From Adiantum capillus-veneris (Eukaryota; Streptophyta; Polypodiopsida; Polypodiales; Pteridaceae), in the NCBI GenBank assembly GCA_014529385.2, contig CM043953.1:81846338-81910337 (forward strand): 64,000 nucleotides of DNA. Direction: 5' to 3'. The notes below the pieces were generated by a model. The model did not search any database. It saw only the letters and a list, made by a program, of their open reading frames with translations, and was not told where the DNA came from. Shown one piece after another: positions 11,216-23,900 of this stretch. The position numbers and the translations under genes were made by a program. Positions within the stretch are counted from its first letter, which is position 1, and each line of letters opens with the position of its first letter.

Positions 11216-12211
11216 CAATCTTTTTTAAGGGCCTCATTAAGAGGTGTCTTATGAGATGCTCTTATCTCTCGGTTGTGAAAAAGAGGATCTCTCGGTTGTG
11301 AAAAAGAGGGGAGGTGCCACACGGGGAGAGAGAGAGAGAGGGGGGGGGGGGGGGTTTGGCCAACAGGGGGGATAGATATATTTTTGTTTGGTTGGCAGAG
11401 CCTGGTCGTGTTAGTACAGGCGACTAACAGGTGTCGGAACAATATCCTTTGTGTGTGTGTGTGATTCGATTAGCAGGTGCAAGGAGGTGGCATAACCCAA
11501 AGGTAATTGTGTAAAACTATGTGAGAATGCCAACGAGGCAGCGGATAACTCAAAGAGCATGTGCGGCAGAGCAAGGAAGCATGTCGTGATGTAGACCATT
11601 AGCTTATGTGCATTGAGAGGGAGGGATGCCATCGCCAAGCACCTCTTGGGATGCACTTAGCAACTCAGTGCTCCCAGTTTAAACGGGCAAGAGAAAGGTG
11701 GTGATTGTGCAAACCCAACAAAGGACGACGAATGATGGCGACGTCTATGAGTTTCAAGGCGAAGCGGAGGGGGAGAGAGACGTCATTGTGATGATTTGGT
11801 GTGAAGGAAAGCCTTGCCCAATGCGCTGTGAGGAATGCTTAAGCGAGGAGCATATCGCGGGTGCAGGTGACTGAGAGAGCTGCTATCTACAAGAGCGAAT
11901 GGTAGTCTTGCCATACCAGGGAGGTGCCGAAAGAAACGGAGACAGAGCCGTTTGTTTGTGCGGTCAACCTGGAACCATACAAAGAACTGCTTTGTGTTAC
12001 ACAGGTCTTTCTTGGAGCGAACGGCGAGAGGGAGCAAACTTGGCAGCAGAGAAGGAGAGGGAGAGAGAGACGCCATGTCCCATGCCTGACTAAGCACATA
12101 GAGAGACATCGAGAGATAAGACACACAGTTCGTGCGAGTAAGGTCGATGGTGGGGAGGTGGGGTTGCACATGCTACATGGTGTGGCAGACGGAAGAGGGA
12201 GTAGCCCCAAT
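11216..12211. other. Unassigned flank of the LARD element
   Basis: No recognisable protein. It includes a GA/G-rich tract (11,331-11,354) and a short (TG)n (11,451-11,462). Overlapping open frames on both strands between 11,780 and 12,240 mirror each other and show no known motif. The last five bases (CCAAT) are the target duplication of the element that follows. Confidence 0.4.
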
Positions 12212-12364
12212 TGTCATGCCAAGGGTAGGACTAGACGGGCATGACCCGGGCAATGTGTCGGACACACATGCAGTAAAGGGGTCTATATATGGAAGAGGGC
12301 CAGGGGCCTATATATAGGATGGTTGGGAGGTTATTCGCATGTATGTCTATCCGCTAGTCTTACA
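12212..12364 (+). repeat. 5' LTR of the LARD
   Basis: It starts TGTCATGCCAAGGG and ends GTCTTACA. It carries TATA-like TCTATATATGG and the palindrome CCTATATATAGG near 12,307. It is the same length as the 3' copy. Confidence 0.95.
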
Positions 12365-12365
12365 A

Positions 12366-12377
12366 TGGTATCAGAGC
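12366..12377 (+). promoter_or_regulatory. Primer binding site of the LARD
   Basis: TGGTATCAGAGC lies one base after the 5' LTR and is complementary to the 3' end of plant initiator methionine tRNA. Confidence 0.9.
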
Positions 12378-12429
12378 TCAGGGAAGAAGGGGGAGGAAGA
12401 AGAAGGGGGCATGGAGGCCATGGATCTTC

Positions 12430-12431
<2 letters not shown>

Positions 12432-12470
<39 letters not shown>
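12432..12470. repeat. (CT)n microsatellite
   Basis: About 19 CT dinucleotides inside the LARD, just after the primer site, in the leader. Confidence 0.95.
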
Positions 12471-12477
<7 letters not shown>

Positions 12478-15400
12478 GCCTTAAGGAGGGAAGAAGGCAC
12501 GGAGGGCAGCATGAAGTATCTTCCATGGTGGATTTGATGAGTCCGTGAAGGCATGCAAAGGCATGCAAAGGAGGAAGAAGCGTCGAAGGCAATAAGGAAA
12601 ACCCCTAAGAGCGCCATGCATGGCTAAGGAACCACGGGGAAAGATTGCATGCTCTCGATATCATAAACCTTCCCAAGGCGGGCTCGACAGAGAACGACGA
12701 TCAGCGGGAACAGGTCCTTGTAGGGATGGAAGGTCTACACTTGACCTGCATGAAAATCCCGTTAACTGGGCTCAATAAGAGCGCAATTTCCTGATCTACA
12801 AAAGCCGTCATAGGCTAGGGACCTGCAGGTCGATAAGCAGAGCGCCCTTGCAACGTCTTGTTTTGCGTTGTCTGTGAGCTGCGCCATGGTTTTTTTTGCT
12901 TGAGTTTACACTAGGGATGCCCAATTTTGGACAACCCTCCCAAAATTTGAAGGAGATTGTCCCACGGATCTGCAGAAATTGGATGCGCTCAGATCAAGCA
13001 AGGCCTCGGGAGGCAATTTGGACGGATTTCCCATCAGAGTTTTCTGCACTTTTTATGTGCAGAAAATTACGTCACAGGTTGGCATTCAAGCAAGGCCAAT
13101 TCTGCGAGCATGCCCAGGATGGTCTGCAAGAAAATTTCTGAAATTGCTTGCATCAGAAGCACGGCTTCTTCTACACCTACCAAATCACATCTAGGGCGAA
13201 TGATCATCAGGAACTCCAAAGCATGCATGGAAGCCAACAAGGACATGTCAAGGATCCGTGATGGACAACAGGCTGTCCGACCCTGGCTTGTTTGCACGAA
13301 ACGACTTCGGAAATGTCCTCGAAAAGGATCTAAGCGTGGAGTCTTACCCTAGATGAAAAGATCACAGCGACAACAATGTTGCTAGTGATTTGAGGAGATT
13401 GGCCAGGCCATCTCTTAGGTCCTCGGCAAGATGATTCCTGTGCTGAGATATGCAGTCGTTTTTATTTGGTTTCAGCAAGTATTAACATATACTGTGTAGT
13501 TCTTGTATGCAGCAAACGTGTGCGTGCTTTTGGCACTCCAGGCACAAGCACGGCTTGTGACAGTTCCATTATGCATTTAAAATTTGTTCAACTTGTTGTT
13601 GGCAAGGGCCAATGATTAGATGTACATCCGACTCAAGCATGGCTTACGTACATCAAATGTTGATTAGAAGCAGGGCTTCTCGAGAGTACCTTGCTAACAC
13701 ATGTTTGTCTGAGGTTCCAATTTGATACTATAATTGTTGCAAAGGCATGGCCTATTGCTCAATTTGTTGGCGGACATAAAGCTAATCGGCATGGCCGACT
13801 GTTTGTTGCATTTCTTTTTCTACCTCTAAGTTTGGGGTAGCGAATTGGGCAAGGCCATTCGCATTAGGAACTCATTCAATTCTTACGGCGGCAGCCTTCA
13901 TCGGCAGGTGTGCTTAATGAGGTAAACAGTTGACATTTGTTTATGTGCTTGATACCTATGGTATGCGCTGGGCGCTTATGTTTGATCACGGCTATCATTC
14001 CTAGACTCAAGTATGTATGAGATGCGCACACGCACATATAATTCTATTTTTCCAAAAGATCTACAAGTAGACAAGGTCTATTTTCTGCATGATCGACAAG
14101 CTCCACTCTTTTTGCTATGTCATCGGTCGCTAATAGCATTTATTGGCAAGGAGGCCAGACATAGTTAAACTGGCTAATTTCAGTTGTAATCTCTCGACAA
14201 GGTCAATTATTTTTGTCATGCTATTTGCAGCCACATCAGTTGGCTATTAGCACTCTCTCTCGCACGGCAGATTTGGCTATGAGCCACCTTTACGCGAGCT
14301 TTCCCTTTGGAATCTCATGACAACTGGTTGCTGCAGCAACAACTACCAGGTTAGCCAAGTTTAAGTTTTTCTTGTTTTTTTTTTCCATGTTTACACTTTA
14401 CTTGGCAATTATTGTCATTGTGCAAAGCAAAGTGCTTTGGAAATTTTACATGAAGCACGGCTTCTCCCTTGTGCCGAGATACTGCCATTAATTTGGAATC
14501 AAGGGCATTGGCACACAAGTTTGGGGAACTGGTATGACCAGCAGTTTGTTCCCATTTTAGGTGTGGTGATGTCCCGTTATGATGTCCCACTACCAATGCA
14601 GACTGTGCAAGGCACTTATGGTTTTGGTTCTTCCGCTTGAGACCGTCATATTAGCCAAGGGCTTACGCTTTTGCATGCAAAGCATGCTAAGCAGGTGGCA
14701 TGGACTTCATGCATTATGCTTCCGCTATCACACTCGCAACTCTGTCAAGGACAGACTAAGTGACGGATAGTTGAACCTGATGGTTGGTTGCTATCTACAC
14801 CCAACAGCACTAAAAGGAACCTAAATCTAGAACTTATTTCACAGGCAAAGTGCCAATGCTACGTCATTTTCATACAATCACAACCCTGCAAGGCAGGTAG
14901 ATCAAGATGTGTTGTGTTTTTCTGTTATCTCTCTCAATGAATGAGTCATACCGAAAAATTGTGGAATGCTTATACGATAAGCTGCAAGTCGGGCATAAGA
15001 TGCGTAAGAGCACACAGCTTGGGCACACACTCTAAAAACTTAAGGAAAGTTCCTCAGCCCAGCATACTCTTCTTCTCTCGTTCTCTCTCTCTTGAAGGGA
15101 AACATGAAAATCTTCTGAGAAGCTTTTGATATGTGTTTTGCTCGTGACTCGGCCTGAGCCAAGGTGCTCTAACTCTCAGCTAACACGTGGCTAAGATGCT
15201 ACTCAAATTTGTCTTCAACGGCACAAGGGCTATGAGCCACACAGGCTAAGAGTCACTGTCAGGCCAAGGGTAAGACCCAAGTATTGGCATTCTTTGGGTG
15301 ATTGTTCTTCAGATTGAACAGATCTACCCAGGGGAGTACACATCAACGTTAATGGACAAGCAAGAGTCTTGTCATTACGGATGTTTAGGGTATCATTTTT

Positions 15401-15751
15401 GCACTACATGTTTTCAGTGCGACACTCAAGTTGAGTTTTTGATAATCTTCAACTCACATCCGCTAATCTCTACAAGGAAGTATAGATGCAGCAATCAGTT
15501 GTGACAGCATGGCTGTCCACCAGAGCTAGGCAGTCCACTTGTGTGGATTCCCTGTTCTCTCTATAGCACTACGGAGTGTCTATGGACATATTGTTTTGGG
15601 GTACGACCCGGAGGGTGACTGCTACATCACCCCATAGGCATTGACTATCACAGTTTGATCTCTCCCAGTTAGCCTTTCAAGGAACGAATTTCGCAATCTA
15701 CCATGCGGTAGTGGACAAATTCAACTTTTTTGGTTGATTCCAATCATTATG

Positions 15752-15927
15752 TATACGGTTGACTATGCTGATAACCGTTACCTGCTAGTTGAGCAATTTC
15801 TACACAGTGTCTTACCAAGGGGTTTGACAACGTAGATTCTATACGGTTGACTATGTTGATAACCGTTACCTGCTAGTTGAGCAGTTTCTACAGAGGGTCT
15901 TACCAAGGGGTTTGACTACGTAGATGT
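15752..15927 (+). repeat. Tandem duplication, 88-bp unit x2, inside the LARD
   Basis: Units start TATACGGTTGACTATG at 15,752 and 15,840 and are about 90% identical. Each contains GATAACCGTTACCTGCTAGT. It is non-coding. Confidence 0.9.
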
Positions 15928-16537
15928 TAACCAAAGGGGTTGGATTGCGCAGGCAACACCCAAGGTTTCCAGTGCAATGTTGCTTGGTATTTTCAAATCG
16001 TACAAACACGCTTGACTGTTTCAGAGCCATGCGAAGGGCATATTGAACCAAAGTATTTTGGGCCGTAGTGTCCACTATACATTATGCTGTTATGAACCTA
16101 GTGGTACGGTTCAATTTGGCACATGTTGTCACATGGGATACAACATGGTCTAGGAACTCAAGGAGTTCAGTTTAGCCAATGTGGAGCATGATAATGAGGA
16201 TCCCTCTCACTCTTGTCGCGGAGTGTTTGCAGTTACCTCCATACACAAGTACCAGCTCGTACTTGATGGATGTCGCTTTTCTTGATATCCTTGTTTAAGA
16301 CATATTCCACATGTGGAGAATATGAGTCTCTGGGACTGACACTGGCACCAAATTTCTATCAATGTGTCGCGACGAAGTCCCTAGGTACTGGTCGCATCCG
16401 TTGGTTCAACCATTTTGGAGCACACAGTATCAGGAGCAATTTCAGTGGCCAGAAATTGTCGGGTACTAAGTACAAACTTGTTACGATTACAAGTGCTGTG
16501 AAACCACTTTAACGGAGGGTCATTTCTACATATGGCT

Positions 16538-16715
16538 AAGTATGCTATGTACATGAGAATGTCTCATGGTTGGTACCAAGGTGTGACTGGGTTGTCACAT
16601 TCTGTTCTGATCCAACTTTTGTTGCAAAATATGCTATATTCATGAGAATGTCTCATGGTTGGTACCTAGGTGTGATCAGGTTGTCACATTCTATTATGGT
16701 CCAAATTTGTTACAA
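16538..16715 (+). repeat. Tandem duplication, 89-bp unit x2, inside the LARD
   Basis: Units start AAGTATGCTAT and AAATATGCTAT at 16,538 and 16,627. Both contain ATGAGAATGTCTCATGGTTG, which includes the short palindrome GAGAATGTCTC. It is non-coding. Confidence 0.85.
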
Positions 16716-17797
16716 GACTTTCACGTATGTATCGTGGAAAGTCTCATCATGGAATTGCGGTTCGGATATGTTTGTGTTAAATGCATGCACACTAGGTGTT
16801 ATGGGCCCTAGTGTTTAACACAAATTTATTCGGAGCGGCATGCAAATTCATGGACATTATTGTTTCTGCAATTTTTTGCACTGCCAGTGCAATCTCTCTT
16901 GCAGATTTAGTATGAGTTTACACCCTGCCATACAAGGTGATGGCTGAGTATGGGTGTTCGTGATTGACTGCTTGAAACTCTAATATGCTTTCAACCTAGT
17001 TGGTTGTTTCCATTCCATATCGAGTATATGGCTGGATACTCAATGATTGAGCCATAGTTTGTCGTCAGTCGTGGGCGACTGTCTGTAAGGGGTTGGGGGA
17101 AAGCACCTCACTCTTACTGTTGCTATTCATCCCGCGTAGGATGGGCAGCTTACAAGAATTCTATTTAGTACTAAAGGATATGCAAAGTGCATACGGTAGT
17201 AAACCACGCTAAAGGATATGCTAAGTGCATATGCTAGCAAGAAGTAAAACAACTGGATCGGTTTTCTTTCTGGTTTGGAGTTTGCTTCATATGATGAAAT
17301 GCATGTTACGGCTAGTTTTAGTCTCTGCCTGTTATTCTCAAGTTATCAACCTTAATCATCAGTTTTGATGAGGTTGGCTACTGGCAAAAAACCACAACAA
17401 GTCAAGGACTTGGTTGCTGCAGATGAGTATGTCAGCATAGTACTTTCATGGAAAGATGAGCCGAGGTTATATTGCACATTCCAGTACCTTCAGAAAGTCT
17501 GAAACCTGGGTATGCATTTAAACACCTCTTAGTTGTGATAACTCTTTTAGCATTCTCAAGTGAGTTCTAAATGGAGCCTTCACGCTCTTTTGATTATGAG
17601 CCGGTTAACCAAGACGGTTGCACAGGGACAACGATGTAGAAAATCAAGATGTTACTCTTGATTTCATTGAACCTCCCAATGCACCGGGTTCCGATTCAAC
17701 GAACCGTTGGATCCATGAGGGATCCCACGGTGGAAAACATTAGTGTTCTTATGAAGATACCACCACTTGTGTTTTCGAGGACGAAAACGCTTATCCA

Positions 17798-17807
17798 AGG
17801 GGGGAGT
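17798..17807 (+). promoter_or_regulatory. Polypurine tract of the LARD
   Basis: AAGGGGGGAG followed by TAA lies directly upstream of the 3' LTR start TGTCATG. This is the expected plus-strand priming site. Confidence 0.85.
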
Positions 17808-17809
17808 AA

Positions 17810-17962
17810 TGTCATGCCAAGGGTAGGACTAGATGGGCACGACCCGGGCAATGTGCCGGACACACATGCAGTAAAGGGGTCTATATATGGAAGAGGGCCA
17901 GGGGCCTATATATAGGATGGTTGGGAGGTTATTCGCATGTCTGTCTACCCACTGGTCTTACA
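17810..17962 (+). repeat. 3' LTR of the LARD
   Basis: 153 bp, differing from the 5' LTR at seven sites by my count, without indels; most changes are C/T or A/G transitions. It is followed directly by the CCAAT target duplication. Confidence 0.95.
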
Positions 17963-18055
17963 CCAATGATGATGATAGTAGTACGTGCTTTCCTTTGGAG
18001 TTGGTAGATTCCGTGAGAATCTAGAGGCTTAATTAATTAATGAATTGAGAGTGGA

Positions 18056-18144
18056 CCGAAATAGGTAGGACTAGGATTACACTAAACCTAGTCTTTTTTT
18101 CAAGCACTGGGATACGAAGTGTCAATGTTACAACAATTTAAATA
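18056..18144 (+). repeat. AT-rich repeat fragment (left of the MITE)
   Basis: It starts AGGTAGGACTAGGATTACACTAAACCTAG and ends CAATGTTACAACAATTTAAATA. It matches the paralogous text near 10,230-10,405. Its last nine bases, ATTTAAATA, are the MITE target duplication. Confidence 0.7.
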
Positions 18145-18637
18145 GGGAAAATTACCAAAATACCCCTCTAATTTGAGGAAATTCCCAAAATACCCCTCAA
18201 ATTTCAAAAATTCCCAAAATACCCCCGATATTTTGTCATAAATTCCCAAAATGCCCTTCAAATTTTCCAAAATTCACAAAATACCCCTGGTTGTGAGAGT
18301 AAATTTCTCGAAAAATAAAATTTTTTGTAGGTCGTCACAAGAAGAGTGATTGTCTATCGTACAAGATGCTAAAACTACAATTTGAGTTGGTTACATTGGC
18401 TTTGGAGATGAATTGCTTCATTATTTTTAGACATAATTGCCTTTTTTACGATCGTAACTGGTTACAAATTACCTGCCGAGCACTCAAAAATGGATCTCAA
18501 TTGTCAAAAACGAATGAAGATTAGAAAATCTTGAACAATCCAACCAAAATAGATACAAGGGTATTTTGGGAATTTTTGAAATTTGAGGGGTATTTGGGAA
18601 TTTCCTCAAATTAGAGGGTTATTTTGGTAATTTTCCC
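18145..18637. mobile_element. Mutator-type MITE, 493 bp, with 9-bp target duplication
   Basis: Terminal inverted repeats of ~79 bp (18,145-18,223 and 18,560-18,637) start GGGAAAATTACCAAAA and match at about 77 of 79 positions. The exact 9-bp direct repeat ATTTAAATA flanks it at 18,136-18,144 and 18,638-18,646, as expected for Mutator-like transposition. The left terminus is built from about five copies of a ~28-30 bp subunit (AAATTCCCAAAATACCCCTC with variants). The interior is non-coding, so it needs a transposase in trans. The paralogous site at ~10,388-10,440 lacks the insertion, giving an empty-site comparison. Confidence 0.93.
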
Positions 18638-18688
18638 ATTTAAATATTTTATAGAGTGATCTATTTTGTCACACTGCTAAAACGTTTC

Positions 18689-18748
<60 letters not shown>

Positions 18749-19275
18749 GCCACTTTTGGCCACCTTTGTAGATTTTCTCACCTTCAAATAAGAAAGTTAG
18801 AGGTAAGTCTCAAAATTTGTGGATGGGGTTACACTAAACCTAGGTTTTTTCGAGCACTCAAATACAAAATACCTTTTCCCAAAAACTTAGGAAAACTTAC
18901 GAACGATAAATTTGAGGCAAATTTACTATATTTGAAGGTTTTTACACAATATATTGGTGTTACTACATTTGAAAGCCTTAAGATTTTTTTGAAGGTGATC
19001 TTGTCACAATCATAATCCCCCCCGCCCGCCCCCTCCCCCCGCCCGCCCCCTCTCTTGCACTCACCTATTTTTAGCCATGAGCTACCTCTCTACACCTTTC
19101 CAAAATTGCTTTGGGTGCCACCGCTACGTTGCATCATGCTGTCGTGCTCTCTAAATTGACTAAATTTGAATGTTTTTGTGCTAGACTTCTCTAAATTTTG
19201 TAAGTTTTCTCACATTCAAATCTAGAATTTTGAGGTAAATCTCAAAATTATATCTTATTGAAGTTTGCAGCTTGA
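18638..19275 (+). repeat. AT-rich repeat block 3, with (CT)n/(CA)n
   Basis: This resumes the family right of the MITE (ATTTTGTCAC...), with a (CT)n tract at 18,695-18,729 and (CA)n at 18,729-18,749. It then continues with one recognisable unit: the TTTGTAGATTTTCTCACC, GGGTTACACTAAACCTAGG and TACTATATTTGAAGG (18,923) blocks. A C/G-rich CCCCCGCCCGCC stretch lies at 19,017-19,050. Confidence 0.7.
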
Positions 19276-19521
19276 CACTTAGTGGGTTTATCACATAATA
19301 AAACAAAACAATTTAATTGAACTCCAAAATGGCTGCCTTTAATAGTAAGCAAACAAGGGCGAACTCATCTTCGACAAACCTGCATGAATATTGCATACAA
19401 CAAAAAGAAATCCCGTTGCATTCCAAAGACAAACCCACACAATGCACACAAAAAAAAACATTATGAGCCTTGCATCCCCAAAAAAAACTGCATGGCACAC
19501 ACATAACATAACATTATGAGC

Positions 19522-19588
<67 letters not shown>

Positions 19589-20929
19589 AAATAGTTTGTG
19601 CAAAAACCTTGCGCTATTTAAGACGAAAATGGTCATAAAAATGGAGATGGAATTGGGAGAGCCAGTCTTTCACACTGAGGGAGGACACTATAATAACCAA
19701 TATATCACACTTGAGTGATAGAAAGGTTGTTCAAGCTTCCTCCCCTTCTTCATGCATGTAGCCATGAGAAGCACATTTTCTAGCGCCATAGGAAGACCCG
19801 TTGAGAGGGGAGGTTTTGATAGTCATAAGGACAAATAGACTTTCTGATGATTCTTGAACTCTAAGTGTACTATTTAAGTGTCAATTGAGAGAACCAACCT
19901 ACAATATTTGGAGAGGGAATTGGGAGAGCTAGTCCACTACATTGGGAGAGGAAACTAGCAAAGCCAGTCTACCACACCTAGGATGTTCAAGCTCCTTGCC
20001 CTTCTTCATGCAAGCACCCATGAAAAACCCATTTTTGGCATCAAAGAGAGAACCCATGAGAGGAGAGGTATTGAAATCCGCAAGAGTCTTGAACTCCAAT
20101 GCTATTATTTTATAGTTAACTCAACCCATGGATATTAGAATCAGTATATCTTATTGAAAGAAGAAATGGAAATACACATGAAAGAAGAGGTTTGTTAACG
20201 CTATAGAAAGGATCTATCTGATGAGCCTTGAGTTCATGTGCACTCTTATCTTCCCTCTTTGGGATGCACTACTCCAATCAATACTGTGACGTATAGAGGG
20301 TATTTTATGCTTACATTTGGAAGTAAATAAAATAAAAAAAACTTATGCACTTATTATGAAATTGGTGTTTTCTCTATTGCTTGGCCGAAGCATTTATGAA
20401 GATAAGGGACAAGTACCTTTGTCTTTCTAAATCTCTTAGTCATTCCTTGCATGTGTGTTTATGTCAAAAGGTTACATAAGACTATTATTGCCAATTTGCC
20501 ATATAACATACGGTATAAAGTTTCCAAGAGAGATACCTTGTCATCCTCAACAAAATGACCATGGTCATGGTAGGAGTCCCTCTGTATTTGTGGAAGGTTG
20601 TCTCCATGGTGATGTTACTATTCCACAAGTCGCTCTACAAATTGTCATGCAAGGATAGGGATGAGTATCATACTCTTTCATGTTTGGATATATGACGAGA
20701 AGATATCATCAACAATGGGCAAGGCAATGCACCTTCGACATAAGAGAATAGTTTCATCGACATGAGGGCCGTTTTTGCCCTCTCATAGACCTCAAAATGT
20801 GAGGAGTAGGCTCCGTATGTTCATGACATGGCGTGGCTTGGAGGATTGCTTGCATACTACATGACTACCCATGTATATGAGGGCTTCACCCTTTTATGCT
20901 ACCACTGACACATGCCTCATTACTTACAG
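19276..20929. other. Unassigned sequence with (GA)n and a diverged direct duplication
   Basis: No recognised gene. A (GA)n tract lies at 19,525-19,586. Segments 19,650-19,865 and 19,917-20,105 are diverged direct copies sharing AATTGGGAGAGC(C/T)AGTC, TTCTTCATGCA and GAGAGG(A/G)GAGGT landmarks. The 3' part (from ~20,450) may be the N-terminal region of the Helitron relic, but I could not support that. Confidence 0.45.
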
Positions 20930-23900
20930 ATCATACAACAACCATGTCCTCTTGCTATGAAGTTTACAATGCAAGTTTTTGGCCGTGCAAAATGAAGAAT
21001 GCAAATATGGAAGATATTGTTGCAAAGGTGGGAAACTGTTCCCCTTCCTCTTGTAGGACCAATGTATATATTGGAGAGGCTACGCAATAACTCCTCACTA
21101 ATAGTGATGCTTTGAGTAGGTATTTCAGAAGAAACATTAGGAGTCAAAACAATGTGATGGCATTTACATCTCTTAGAGCTACCATTGATGACACATTGAT
21201 AGGTAGGTTTGGGGGATATTGATTTTGTGTACATGACAGTGTGTACCATCAAATTGGTACTTTGCTACCACATGAAGTAGGGGCGCCAAAATTTGCACAG
21301 GCGTATGTATATGATATCGATCATGAGGTTCAAAATCATATGAATACCTTGGATGGTTTGGATATGTCCACTCTTGAAGCATTGTCAATGATGATGCAAT
21401 CATGTAATTCGTATGTGAATGCCTTCTACAATGTTGGTAGAATGTTGCATGCTAGCCCTGGTGTGGAGATCAAAATGAGAATTTGCAAGAATAGAAATAC
21501 TTTATAAGCAGTGTTTGATACTTGTTAGCAACAAGGTGGTTGCGATTATGCCAAATCAAGGGGATGTACAAACAACTGGCCATTGAGACATTGTGATACA
21601 TTGTCAACATGGAAGATTGCATAGGATTTTGAATCTACACAAGTTATACATGCCACTATCGTATATTCTTCTCTTTCCATAGGAAGAAGATGGATGGCAT
21701 ATCAATCTTCCTTATGCTAATGTGCATGGACCTCTAAATGCCTTGGTTAGTCAATACTGCCACTCACAGAGTGCTAGCACTATGCATATCGGCTACAAGT
21801 TTGTGCTGATACAGAATTGTACTTACTTTTGTGGCAAAATATTGTGCCATTGAGTGTCGAATTGCATCGGTTTGTAAAAATCAGTAGACATTTGAGGGCA
21901 GAAGTGTACGCATCTTGGTTGGCATGGTGCATTTGCCTTAGTGTGATTTAGTCCTTGAACGACAGGTCAAAAAAAATCATCGGTCATACATGTTCATCAC
22001 ATTCACATGGAACCCTATGACCAGAAATAAATGAGGCATTTCTTTGAGAATAGGTTTCCTCTTATCGACCAGACATAACAGCCAAGATTTTGTCCCTAAA
22101 ACACTGAAGCATGATGAAGTTCACCTTGAAGAAAGATATTTTTTGGAAAAGTGGTGGCTTGCATGTCTATCGTGGAGTTCCAAAAGAAAGGCTTGCCACA
22201 TTCTCATACACTATTGATTCTAGATCCTCAATGTAAGCCCCATTCAATATTTGACTATGACAAGATGTTTTGTGGAGAGCTTCCAAATAAAAATCACTTT
22301 CCAGTGTTGCATGACATGTTGTAACATTAATGGCCCATGTGGTGAGTTCAGTACTTCATCTCCTTGCATGGTTGATAAACAATGTATCCAAAAATATCCA
22401 CATCTATTTTTTCATGGATAATAATGGTTGCCCTAATTATGTGTAACAAAAAAATGGCTTTACAGCAAAGGTTAGGGGATCTACTATTGATAATCAATGG
22501 GTGGTGCCTATTTTGTCAACACTATCTAATGCACATATCAATGTTGAGGTATGTTCTACAAATTCAGCCGTCAAGTATGTCTACAAGTACATCTACAAGG
22601 GGTATGATAAGGCAATTGTAAGATTCCAAACATTAGTATAGATCGTTAAGAGGGAGAACATTGACGATATAGACATATACTTGGAGCACCGCTATGTATC
22701 TGCGTTTGAGGCTTAATGAAAAAAAATTGAATCCCCTTTGCAAAATGACATACAAGTTGTCTAGAGATTGAGCATGCATGTTTTGACTAGTCAAATGGTG
22801 ATAATTCAAGATAATGACAACCTTAATGATGTCTTGTAAAGGGAGGGCACAGAGAAGACCACTTTGATAGAGTGGGTCACATGCAACTTGGAAAATCTTG
22901 ATGCAAACAATACTTTCTACATTAATTTTTCTTAAAAGTGGGCGTGGAATTCAAGTTCTAAAAATTGGACAAAGAGAAGTCATGGGGACACTATGGGGTG
23001 GATGTATTTTGTGTAGCCCTTTGCAGGTGAACCATATTATGTCCATTTTCTTTGACTTTTTGTAAAGGATGTAAATCATTTGAGGATCTACATTTTGTAA
23101 ATGGTATATTGTTCCCAATATTCAAAGCAGCATGCATTGCAAGAGGTATCTTGGAGGATGACGTGGAATGGTTTGGCTACACGGAGGAAGTTTGCAATAA
23201 ACATACAGACTTGCAGTTGCGACTTTTTTTTGTGGCCATTTTGTTATTTTGTGAACCCTCCTTCCCTCATCTCTTATGGTAAAAATTTCAACATTTTTTG
23301 TCTGAGGATTATTGACACATGTTGGATTTGAGATTGACTCCTTGGATGGATGTGCACCGGTTGTTGCAGGGTATGCATTAAAAAATCTACATAACATTCA
23401 TAGTCGATTTGAACAAAGTTTATATGAATATCCTGGAATTTCAATGCCTGATGAGCGCTTGTGTTGCCTCATGGAAACAACTTGTGTTTCCAAGAGCAAT
23501 GTCTTAATACAACGCAAGAGCTGTCCATGTCACATGCATTGGAGTGGACTCTGAATGAAGATCAAAGGATTTCTTTTGAGACAGTTTTGCATGCATTGAC
23601 TATTGATGATGGGGCTATTTTTTTCTTAGATGGGCCTGCAGGGACCAGAAAAACTTATTTGTACAATTGTTTGTTATCACACATGCGTGGAGAAGGAGAA
23701 GTTGCATTGGCCATGTCATCTTTTGATTTCAATGTTGCTGCTACAAATGGGACATACCACACATTCCAAGTTCAAGATACCCTCAAAGATGGATAGTTGC
23801 ATCACATGTAATATACTTGTTCAGGGTCAACTTGCTGAATTGCCTAGACTATGTAAGTTGATTATGTGGGATGAGGCTCCTATGATGCATCAATACACCT

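Larger units (their letters stand above)
12212..17962 (+). mobile_element. Complete non-autonomous LTR retrotransposon (LARD type), 5,751 bp
   Basis: All structural parts are present: 153-bp LTRs at 12,212-12,364 and 17,810-17,962 (TG...CA); a PBS TGGTATCAGAGC at 12,366-12,377; a polypurine tract AAGGGGGGAG at 17,798-17,807; and a 5-bp target duplication CCAAT at 12,207-12,211 and 17,963-17,967. The 5.4-kb interior has no gag, protease, integrase or RT that I can recognise, so it must be mobilised by another element's enzymes. The reading just before the polypurine tract (about 17,770-17,800, S-R-T-K-T-L then Gly-Gly) resembles the 3' end of Ty3/Gypsy pol genes, hinting at a Gypsy origin. LTRs differ at 7 of 153 positions, so the insertion is moderately old. 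Confidence 0.93.

Noticed and set aside
12371-12617. Open frames near the start of the LARD
   Set aside because: They read through a (CT)n tract and mirror each other on opposite strands; no protein motif.
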